Below are positions 8,585-15,723 of a DNA stretch of 39,153 nt, in pieces. The stretch's first letter is position 1. Each line of letters opens with the position of its first letter. The stretch is from contig JAAENK010000294.1 of assembly GCA_024224415.1 (NCBI GenBank), forward strand, positions 1 through 39,153. The letters run 5' to 3'. Source of the DNA: Gammaproteobacteria bacterium. GTDB lineage: Bacteria > Pseudomonadota > Gammaproteobacteria > GCA-001735895. Both the position numbers and the translations under genes were made by a program. The notes beneath the pieces were generated by a model. The model was given only the letters and a program-made list of their open reading frames with translations. It ran no database searches and had not been told where the DNA came from.

Positions 8585-8645
8585 TACGTCGAATATCCGC
8601 CAATAACGTCGAAAATATCATAACTGAGAGTGGTGGTTATCGTCA
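8585..8645. promoter_or_regulatory. Candidate AraC-type operator with 20-bp-spaced repeats
   Basis: In the gap between the divergent operons, ACGTCGAA occurs at 8586 and again at 8606, each followed by an A/T run (AT and AAAT). The spacing is 20 bp, about two helical turns, as expected for AraC-family dimers binding the same DNA face. A weaker third copy, CGTCAAA, starts at 8641. The assignment is by pattern and position only. Confidence 0.4.
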
Positions 8646-8726
8646 AAAATTGAGCCTGAATTTACAGGTAATAATGTGGCGTATGCGCATAATTTTATTT
8701 TTTGATCTAACCTGGCTCATCACATA

Positions 8727-10835
8727 ATGCAGGCCAGTCGTCGAAATATCCAGAGACTGCTGGCGCCGAGACATATCGCCTTCATTGGCGGGAATGACGC
8801 TGATTTCGCTGCACGACAATGTGCCCAGTATTTTAATGGCCCAGTATGGGGGGTCAATCCAGGCCGTGAGACCCTGGGTGACCAGCCCTGTTATACCTCG
8901 GTAGCAGATCTTCCCGAGGCACCAGATGCTGTGTTTCTAGCAGTGCCGCGTAAAACTGCCATGCAAACAGTTGCTGAACTCAGGGAGATTGGCGCAGGGG
9001 GTATTGTGTGTTACACCGCAGGCTTTGGTGAACTGGGTGCTGAAGGGGCAGCAAACGAGAAAAAGCTGGTAGCCACTGCTGGAGATCTCGCGCTGGTGGG
9101 GCCAAACTGTTACGGCTTGATCAACTATACCAAGAACGCGGTCTTGTGGCCTTATGGCTGTGGCGAGTCCCACGTCGAGCGTGGTATTGCGCTGGTGATG
9201 CAAAGCGGCATGCTGGCGTCAAACCTGACGATGAACCAGCGCTCCGTACCATTGGCCTATGTTATATCAGCTGGTAACCAGGCCATGCTGGCGGTTGAGG
9301 ATTATATCGATGTACTAATCGATGATCCGGCTGTTACTGCGATTGGCCTTTACGTTGAGGGTATTAGTAATGCCGAACGGTTTGGTGCAGCTGCGTTAAG
9401 GGCACTGGAAAAGAATATCCCCATTGTCGCCCTAAAGGCAGGCAGCTCAGAAATAGGTTCAAAACTAACCATAAGCCATACAGGCTCACTGTCCGGGTCT
9501 GACGAGGTGTACCAGGCATTTTTTGATCGCTTTGGCATTATTCGAGTTCGTTCACCTACTTTATTGCTGGAAACACTAAAGCTATTGTCGTTTTCGGGGG
9601 CGCCAAAAGGTATCCGCGTCGCAGCATTTACCTGTTCGGGTGGCGATGCCGCAATGTTGGCAGACGAAGCCGAACATTGGGGGATCGATTTTCCACAGCC
9701 ATCGACAGCTGCCCACGGCAAATTGACCGGCCTGCTACCCGATATTGCCACGGTTTCAAACCCGCTTGATTACACCACACCACTGTGGGGTAACGCTCAA
9801 CAAATGCCACTGGTATTTGGCGAAATGTTGAATGACACATACGATGCAGCACTATTGATCCAGGACTATCCTTCCCCTGAAATGAAGACCAGCAAAGAAA
9901 ATTACCTTCAGGATGCACGATCATTCATGGCTGCCACCCAGCAGGCTGGTATACCCGCTGCAATCTGTAGTGAACTGTCAGAAAATATCGATCGAGAATC
10001 AAGAGAGATTATGATTGCAGGCGGCATAACACCCTTACAGGGTATAGAAAACAGTCTTGCTACTTTTGCGATGGCTGGCAAATATTCACTGCGTCGTGAG
10101 CAAATACTGTCAGCATCAACAAGCCCCGTGGTTAAGCCACTAGCAATAGTTCCAGACGTAGAAGACCTCATTACTCTCGATGAATGGGACAGCAAGCAAT
10201 TATTAAATAAAGCTGGAATTCCGACTCCAAAAAGTCAGCTTGTTAGCGCAGAACAGGTAACTACTGCTGCGGCTGAGATTGGCTTTCCAGTTGTGGCTAA
10301 ACTGGCTCATGCCGAGATACCACATAAAACCGAAGCTGGCGCTATCAAAACAAATCTGATGGACGCAGATGCTGTCACCGCCGCTATCGAGTCGATCCAT
10401 ACATCGGTGCAACGCCACACCCCTGATCTGGCCATCAAGAATTTCCTCATTGAGCGCCAGATACCAGGCTCGCTTGCCGAGTTGTTGATTGGTGTTCGCT
10501 GCGATGCTCAGTTCGGACAAACGATGGTAATTGCATCGGGTGGAATCATGGTCGAGCTGCTAGCTGATCAGGTTACCCTGTTGCTACCGACCGATTCCGA
10601 GACAGTAGTCAGAGCGTTACGTTCGCTACGCATATTTCCACTGCTAAATGGTTTTCGTGGTAAACCCGGGACAGATATGGCCTTGCTCACCGAGACAATT
10701 TTGAAACTGGCTAAATTTGCCGAAGAAAACGCAGCAGAGATTGACGAGCTTGATATCAATCCGCTACTGGTCATGGAATACGAAGTAGTAGCCGCAGACG
10801 GCTTGATGCGAGTATCGAAGAATTTTAAAATCTGA
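8727..10835 (+). CDS. ADP-forming acyl-CoA synthetase (acetate-CoA ligase family), 702 aa
   Basis: A single-chain NDP-forming acyl-CoA synthetase. Order of domains: CoA-binding Rossmann domain (residues about 10-130, with VWGVNP and LVGPNCYG), succinyl-CoA-ligase-like domain with the phosphohistidine motif SHTGSLSG (H251), and a C-terminal ATP-grasp domain (about 480-700; GFPVVAKLAH, HKTEAGAI, DELDINPLLV). It would make an acyl-CoA from acid, CoA and ATP, or run backward to gain ATP. The start at ATG 8727 follows the 160-bp divergent promoter region. Only 3 bp separate its stop from the FAD subunit of the molybdenum hydroxylase, so it probably supplies the CoA ester that enzyme oxidises. Confidence 0.93.
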   Translation: MQASRRNIQRLLAPRHIAFIGGNDADFAARQCAQYFNGPVWGVNPGRETLGDQPCYTSVADLPEAPDAVFLAVPRKTAMQTVAELREIGAGGIVCYTAGFGELGAEGAANEKKLVATAGDLALVGPNCYGLINYTKNAVLWPYGCGESHVERGIALVMQSGMLASNLTMNQRSVPLAYVISAGNQAMLAVEDYIDVLIDDPAVTAIGLYVEGISNAERFGAAALRALEKNIPIVALKAGSSEIGSKLTISHTGSLSGSDEVYQAFFDRFGIIRVRSPTLLLETLKLLSFSGAPKGIRVAAFTCSGGDAAMLADEAEHWGIDFPQPSTAAHGKLTGLLPDIATVSNPLDYTTPLWGNAQQMPLVFGEMLNDTYDAALLIQDYPSPEMKTSKENYLQDARSFMAATQQAGIPAAICSELSENIDRESREIMIAGGITPLQGIENSLATFAMAGKYSLRREQILSASTSPVVKPLAIVPDVEDLITLDEWDSKQLLNKAGIPTPKSQLVSAEQVTTAAAEIGFPVVAKLAHAEIPHKTEAGAIKTNLMDADAVTAAIESIHTSVQRHTPDLAIKNFLIERQIPGSLAELLIGVRCDAQFGQTMVIASGGIMVELLADQVTLLLPTDSETVVRALRSLRIFPLLNGFRGKPGTDMALLTETILKLAKFAEENAAEIDELDINPLLVMEYEVVAADGLMRVSKNFKI

Positions 10836-10838
10836 ACC

Positions 10839-11729
10839 ATGGGCAGCTCCGCGTCGACTATCAGGCCTACTCAATTACCCGATCTGGAGTTGTTTTGGCC
10901 GACACACATCGATGAGTTGATAGAGCACATCAAAGGTGGCGCAAAACTACTCGCCGGAGGTACCGACCTGCTGCTACAGGCCCGCAATCAAGGTCAGCCT
11001 CAGAAGCTCGCATGGATAGGTAACATTGAATCAATGCACAACTTTGCCGAACAGGATGAGCAATGGCAGGTGGGTGCTGGTATTAGCCTGGGAAAGCTTA
11101 TTTCCAACGCGGCTTTTCGTCGCGCTGCCCCGGCAATAGTTGATGCCGCACAATTGGTCGGTTCGGTGCAAATACGCAATCAGGCTACATTGCTTGGAAA
11201 CATTTGTTCGGCTTCCCCAGCTGGTGACACCCTTCCTGCATTACTGGTACACGAAGCCGAAGTTGAAACTGCTAAATCTCATTCCCTGCTCCTGGATGAT
11301 TTTCTGATCGCGCCAGGTCAAACAGCATTGGCACCCGGAGACATACTATTGTCGGTTTCACTGCGGGGATTACGGGCCAATGAAATAAGCTGTTACTATC
11401 GACATACCGAACGCAAGGCACTGGACCTCGCAGTTGCCAGTGTCGCAATCCGATTGAGCTTTGAAGATGATGGATGCACTATTGCAGCTGCTCGGATAGC
11501 ACTAGGAGCTGTAGGCCCAACGGCCATGCTTGCCAAACAGGCGGCAGAATCGCTGGTGGGTCAGCCACTGACAAAAAAGTCCATAGCAAACTGTGCAACT
11601 ATTGCGGCAGAAATCTGCAATCCAATCTCAGATTTCCGAGCCAGTGCCGATTACCGGCGGCTGCTAATTCGTGTGTTGGTTGGGGATGTTATCAACCAGA
11701 TAGAGAAGCGAGTTCAGCTTTTGCCATGA
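10839..11729 (+). CDS. Molybdenum hydroxylase FAD subunit (CoxM/XdhB-like), 296 aa
   Basis: The medium subunit of a xanthine-dehydrogenase-family heterotrimer. It carries the FAD-binding signatures LLAGGTDLLLQ and TLLGNICSASPAGDTLPAL, followed by the CO-dehydrogenase flavoprotein C-terminal domain. It takes electrons from the iron-sulfur subunit and passes them to an acceptor such as NAD+, quinone or possibly F420. Its stop overlaps the ATG of the iron-sulfur subunit (ATGA, 11726-11729), so the two are coupled. The M-S-L gene order is that of Cox, Hmf and Ndh-type clusters. Confidence 0.93.
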   Translation: MGSSASTIRPTQLPDLELFWPTHIDELIEHIKGGAKLLAGGTDLLLQARNQGQPQKLAWIGNIESMHNFAEQDEQWQVGAGISLGKLISNAAFRRAAPAIVDAAQLVGSVQIRNQATLLGNICSASPAGDTLPALLVHEAEVETAKSHSLLLDDFLIAPGQTALAPGDILLSVSLRGLRANEISCYYRHTERKALDLAVASVAIRLSFEDDGCTIAAARIALGAVGPTAMLAKQAAESLVGQPLTKKSIANCATIAAEICNPISDFRASADYRRLLIRVLVGDVINQIEKRVQLLP

Positions 11730-12181
11730 ATACCAGATTAATCCTGCATATCAACGGCAACGAGCACAGCCTGCCAGACGCCTGGCATGGTCGTCGTTTA
11801 CTGGATTATCTGCGTCATGAGCTGAGCCTGATGAGCGTAAAAGAAGGTTGTGGTGAAGGAGATTGTGGCGCTTGCACGGTACTTGTTGATGGCGAACCCA
11901 TGTGCTCCTGCCTGCTACTTGGTGGCGTACTGGCTAACCGAAGCATCGTCACGGTTGAAGGTTTATCCGACGATCACCGGCAGCGTTTTGCCCAGCTATG
12001 CGAGCAACATGGTGGATTGCAATGCGGTTTCTGCACATCAGGATTTACCATGATGAGTGCCTGGCTGGCCGAAGGGGGCAGCGAAACCGGGCAGAACTCA
12101 TCCGATAAACTACTGGCAGGAAATATCTGTCGCTGCGGCGTTTATCAACAGCTTAAAAAAGTAATTGCAGACCTGTTATGA
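11726..12181 (+). CDS. Molybdenum hydroxylase [2Fe-2S] subunit (CoxS/XdhC-like), 151 aa
   Basis: The small subunit with two [2Fe-2S] clusters. The plant-ferredoxin-type set is C42, C47, C50, C62 (CGEGDCGACTV). The four-helix-bundle set is C99, C102, C134, C136 (QCGFC and CRCG). All eight ligands are present, so the electron path from molybdenum to FAD is intact. The frame extends further upstream, but ATG 11726 is right: it gives the usual length of about 150 aa and the ATGA overlap with the FAD subunit. Its own TGA overlaps the next ATG at 12178 in the same way. Confidence 0.95.
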   Translation: MNTRLILHINGNEHSLPDAWHGRRLLDYLRHELSLMSVKEGCGEGDCGACTVLVDGEPMCSCLLLGGVLANRSIVTVEGLSDDHRQRFAQLCEQHGGLQCGFCTSGFTMMSAWLAEGGSETGQNSSDKLLAGNICRCGVYQQLKKVIADLL

Positions 12182-14307
12182 CGTTAAATACCGCCGATTT
12201 CCGTCAACGCGCACTTACAAACGCCCGATATACAGCTGATCTCATCCCCCAGAATGCAATCGTCGCTGGCGTGGCTCGCAGCCCCCATCCTCACGCCCGC
12301 ATTAAGAACATCAACACTGCCGGGGCACTAGCAATTCCCGGGGTATTGGCTGTTCTCACCGCAGAAGATTTCGAAGGCATCAGGCTTGGACACAATGACT
12401 CCGACGAACCGGTGCTAACTACAGTGGCACGCTATGTCGGCGACGAGATTGCTGCAGTAGCAGCGCGTGATCAACAGTCATTGCTGCGCGGCATAGAAGC
12501 ACTTCAAATTGAATACGAAATACTCCCCCATGCAATCACTATTGACGATGCTCTCGATTTACCCACATCAATTCATGACTCCTGTACTGACAATATCACC
12601 GACAGGTTTCAGGCGGCGCGGGGTGATTGGTATGAAATTGAATCGCAGGTCGATATATGGGTAGATAATACATTTGAAACAGCCGCGGTTCCCCATGCTT
12701 ATCTGGAACCCCGCGCCGCTGTAGTGCATGTAAAAGACGATTGTCTGGAACTGGTCTGTGGCTCACATGCTCCCTCTATGATGGCGGATCATTACCGACC
12801 CATCGTCGCCAGTTGGGGCAGTCAACTGGAAATTCATACACCCGCCATGGGTGGCTCTTTTGGCGCAAAATGGCAACACTCCACGCATTTGATCTGCCTC
12901 TTATTCGCCCATCGATTACAGCAGGATGTCGCAATAGTACTCTCTCGCCGAGACGATATGATAGCGGGTCGTACACGGGCGGCAATGCGATTTAAGATGC
13001 GCATCGGCGCTACTGCAACGGGCAAATTGCTAGCAAAGGAAACCATGCTTTGGTCCGATAACGGTGCATATTCACTGCACGGCCCAGCGGTTATGCGAGC
13101 TGCTACTTTTCGTGCCGATAGTCTTTATCGTTTTGCAGCGACCCGCTCCGAAGGGCAGCTCATCTATACCAACAATATCCCATCAGAGTGTTTTCGGGGA
13201 CTTGGTATTACTCAGTCGACCTTTGCCCAGGAACAGTTGATCGATGAATTGGCAAAGCGTTTAAATATCGATCCGATAAAACTGAGAAAGATGAATACTG
13301 TGTGCGAGGGTGAAACCACAATACACGGCTGGCAAGTCGGTAGCTGTGGCATTGTCGATTGTCTCGACAGCATTTCAAATCGTATTAACCAGTATCGTCG
13401 CAATCAAACCTCGGCAACAAACAACCGCTACCGCATCGGTTATGGCGTCGCTGCTTTTATTCACTGCATCGGTAATCGTGGTTACGACCAACACTTTGAC
13501 AGAGCATACGTCAAACTCACGGCCATGCCAGATGGCAGGATTCGTATCAGTTCCGGCGAAGTCGAGTTAGGCTGTGGTACGGTGGAAGTATTAATAAAAA
13601 CCGTCTCCCATGAACTTGCTATTGACCCACAACAACTCGACGTAGTTCTCGGAGACACCGCCATCGGCCCGCATGGTATGGGAAGCTTTGCAAGTCGAAC
13701 ATCTTTTTTTGTAGCCTTTGCGGCAGAGGATGCCTGCCGACGTTTTAACCAGATGGCGCAGCACGAGCTTTTGCAGAACATTGAAGTAACCGGCATTTAT
13801 CAACCGGACAACGTCGTCGTGCCCGATGAGAGTGGCTATGGTAATATTTCGGCGGCCTATACTTTTGGTACACACGGATGTTGTGTACGAGTAGACAGCT
13901 ATACTGGCAAGGTTTCTGTGGAACAGTATTGGGCAGCCCACGATGCCGGTAAAATTGTCGATATCAACGCTGCCGAGGGCCAGGTGATCGGCGGAGTGAT
14001 GCAAGGTCTGGGATATGCTCTTACCGAGTGCACAGCGGTTGACGATAACGGCCAGTTGCTCAATCCCGGTTATCTTGATAATCGCGTACCGACTTTCGCA
14101 GACGCGGTTCCGGTAGATGTGATATTCGCCGATACTTTTGAAAATTCGGGTCCAGCTGGAGCAAAAACAATTGCCGAGCAACCCATTATTCCGGTCGCGG
14201 CCTGTGTTGCTAACGCGGTTCACGATGCTATCGGAGTTCGTCTGAATCGGTTACCGATCAATCCTGAAAGAGTATGGCGAACATTAAACCATGACACAAA
14301 CAGCTGA
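12178..14307 (+). CDS. Molybdenum hydroxylase large (molybdopterin-binding) subunit, CoxL/XdhA-like, 709 aa
   Basis: The catalytic subunit binding the molybdopterin cofactor. Seen in order: SPHPHARIKNI near the N-terminus, AVPHAYLEPRAAV, the glycine motif GGSFGAKW, the active-site loop SECFRGLG, EVELGCGTVEV, and GAKTIAEQP, which keeps the glutamate essential in this family. It lacks the AYRCSFR loop of form-I CO dehydrogenase, so it is not a CO dehydrogenase; aromatic or heterocyclic hydroxylation is more likely. At 709 aa it is on the short side for this subunit. It overlaps the [2Fe-2S] gene by 4 nt and the crotonase gene by 17 nt. Furoyl-CoA dehydrogenase is one attractive analogue, given the linked CoA ligase and crotonase. 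Confidence 0.92.
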   Translation: MTLNTADFRQRALTNARYTADLIPQNAIVAGVARSPHPHARIKNINTAGALAIPGVLAVLTAEDFEGIRLGHNDSDEPVLTTVARYVGDEIAAVAARDQQSLLRGIEALQIEYEILPHAITIDDALDLPTSIHDSCTDNITDRFQAARGDWYEIESQVDIWVDNTFETAAVPHAYLEPRAAVVHVKDDCLELVCGSHAPSMMADHYRPIVASWGSQLEIHTPAMGGSFGAKWQHSTHLICLLFAHRLQQDVAIVLSRRDDMIAGRTRAAMRFKMRIGATATGKLLAKETMLWSDNGAYSLHGPAVMRAATFRADSLYRFAATRSEGQLIYTNNIPSECFRGLGITQSTFAQEQLIDELAKRLNIDPIKLRKMNTVCEGETTIHGWQVGSCGIVDCLDSISNRINQYRRNQTSATNNRYRIGYGVAAFIHCIGNRGYDQHFDRAYVKLTAMPDGRIRISSGEVELGCGTVEVLIKTVSHELAIDPQQLDVVLGDTAIGPHGMGSFASRTSFFVAFAAEDACRRFNQMAQHELLQNIEVTGIYQPDNVVVPDESGYGNISAAYTFGTHGCCVRVDSYTGKVSVEQYWAAHDAGKIVDINAAEGQVIGGVMQGLGYALTECTAVDDNGQLLNPGYLDNRVPTFADAVPVDVIFADTFENSGPAGAKTIAEQPIIPVAACVANAVHDAIGVRLNRLPINPERVWRTLNHDTNS

Positions 14308-15061
14308 AAATATGCAAACATCAGTACAGGTAGAACATCACGACAGGATTGTTACGATTCGGCTAAACCAGCCGGAACGAAAGAATGCTCTGTCTTCAAC
14401 CATGTTACAGGCCCTGAGTACTGCCCTGACAGAGGCCGAACAAAGCGAAATCACCTCACTAATCCTGACCGGAGCGGGTGGCTGCTTCTGCGCTGGTGCA
14501 GACCTGACCGAGTTGACTGGTACAACCGATGATCTTGAAGTGGACAATGCAATAGAAACGGTAGTCAATAAAATTCGTGAATTTCCAGTACCGGTAATTG
14601 CGGCCATAGATGGCCCATGCATGGGGGGTGCGGTAGACCTGGCATTGAGTTGTGATGTCCGTATTGCAGCAAGCAATACTTTTTTTCAACTACCAGCTAC
14701 CCGCCTCAGCCTGTTGTATAACCCGGGTGCGGTCGAGCGTATGTACCATTCATTTGGAAGGGATACGATGATGCGATTATTGATTATTGGCGAACGCTTC
14801 GATGCCAAAGCTGCATTGAGTGTCGGCATGGTATCGCATATTGTTGAAGAGGCAGAATGCTATGAAGCAGCATTCACGTATTGTCAGCAAGCCACTGGTA
14901 ATTCACGGTCTGCGATGACATCAACTAAAAACCTGCTAAATGCCCTTGCAATCAATAGTTACGATGCCGATTACTGGGAAAAGCAACGCCTCCAGCATTT
15001 ATCTTCACCGGAGCGCCTTGCTGCGGTTAGCAAAGCAAAATCCAGATTTACAAAAAAATGA
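14291..15061 (+). CDS. Crotonase-family protein lacking the hydratase glutamates, 256 aa
   Basis: The crotonase fold is clear: CFCAGADLTEL and DGPCMGGAVDLAL form the oxyanion hole. However, the two hydratase glutamates are replaced. D116 stands in place of the first (GGAVDLAL) and A136 in place of the second (FQLPATR), with the normal 20-residue spacing kept. It is therefore unlikely to be a normal enoyl-CoA hydratase. Isomerase, ring-opening or thioesterase chemistry is more likely; HmfE, annotated as a 2-oxoglutaroyl-CoA hydrolase next to furoyl-CoA dehydrogenase, is a conceptual parallel. It starts 17 nt inside the large-subunit gene and its TGA overlaps the ATG of cofC, so it is locked into the operon. 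Confidence 0.9.
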   Translation: MTQTAENMQTSVQVEHHDRIVTIRLNQPERKNALSSTMLQALSTALTEAEQSEITSLILTGAGGCFCAGADLTELTGTTDDLEVDNAIETVVNKIREFPVPVIAAIDGPCMGGAVDLALSCDVRIAASNTFFQLPATRLSLLYNPGAVERMYHSFGRDTMMRLLIIGERFDAKAALSVGMVSHIVEEAECYEAAFTYCQQATGNSRSAMTSTKNLLNALAINSYDADYWEKQRLQHLSSPERLAAVSKAKSRFTKK

Positions 15062-15723
15062 CAGCCCCGGCTAACATTTGGGCGGTGGTACCGGTAAAGA
15101 GTTTTAGCTCGGCAAAGACCCGTCTGGCAAATACTTTGCAGGCCGATGAGCGCAATCGGCTATCGCGCGCCATGATGTCAGATGTATTGAAAGTTCTGCT
15201 GGCATCCCCTCGACTCGCCGCAACCGTAGTAGTGACCTCTGACAATGAAGTCGCCGACTGCGCGAAAGCGGCTGGCGCACATATATTTCGCGAGCAAACT
15301 AGCCGTGGCCCCGCACAGGCAGTAACGACAACCGCACAGTGGCTTGCGGATCAGGGCTGCCAGGGAATGCTTGGAATCATGGCAGACCTGCCAGCGATAA
15401 ATGAATCTGAAATAGACAAACTACTGACGAGTCACGATGATTTACCAGCAGTTACTCTAGCCCCATCATACGATGGCACGGGCACCAATGCCGTGGTTTG
15501 TACGCCACCAGATATTATTGGATTAAGCTTTGGCGCAAACAGTCTTGCCAGCCATTTGGCCAGTGCAAAAAATTCTGGCATTCAAGCAAACATAGTTAAT
15601 CTACCGGGCATCGGGCTGGATCTCGATCACAGGGAAGATTTACAGACTTTCATGAAGTACAGGCTCGATACGCATACCTCACGGTACTTGCGCGAACTGG
15701 GCATAGAGGAAGAAGAGCAATGA
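15058..15723 (+). CDS. cofC: CofC: 2-phospho-L-lactate (or phosphoenolpyruvate) guanylyltransferase, 221 aa
   Basis: A nucleotidyltransferase of F420 biosynthesis that joins GTP to 2-phospholactate, PEP or 3-phosphoglycerate to make the activated side chain used by CofD. Family features are the N-terminal WAVVPVKSFSSAKTRLA, MADLPAI, the SYDGTGTNAVV loop, FGANSLASH and the C-terminal PGIGLDLDHREDL. Which phospho-acid is used cannot be read here. It has 4-nt ATGA overlaps with both the crotonase and the FO synthase. An F420 gene set inside a catabolic operon of a gammaproteobacterium is unusual. The partner genes cofD and cofE are not in this window. Confidence 0.93.
   Translation: MTAPANIWAVVPVKSFSSAKTRLANTLQADERNRLSRAMMSDVLKVLLASPRLAATVVVTSDNEVADCAKAAGAHIFREQTSRGPAQAVTTTAQWLADQGCQGMLGIMADLPAINESEIDKLLTSHDDLPAVTLAPSYDGTGTNAVVCTPPDIIGLSFGANSLASHLASAKNSGIQANIVNLPGIGLDLDHREDLQTFMKYRLDTHTSRYLRELGIEEEEQ

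Noticed and set aside
8683-8698. The 16-mer ATGCGCATAATTTTAT in the divergent F420-island promoter also occurs on the minus strand at 38672-38687 in the ccdAB operator.
   Set aside because: Only one arm of the ccd palindrome is present at 8683. By rough count, one chance 16-mer match in a 39-kb, AT-leaning window is not surprising. A shared regulator is not supported.
12178-14307. Reading the molybdenum hydroxylase as a CO dehydrogenase because of the CoxMSL order.
   Set aside because: The large subunit has SECFRGLG at the active-site loop, not the AYRCSFR loop of form-I CO dehydrogenase, and the neighbours are acyl-CoA enzymes.
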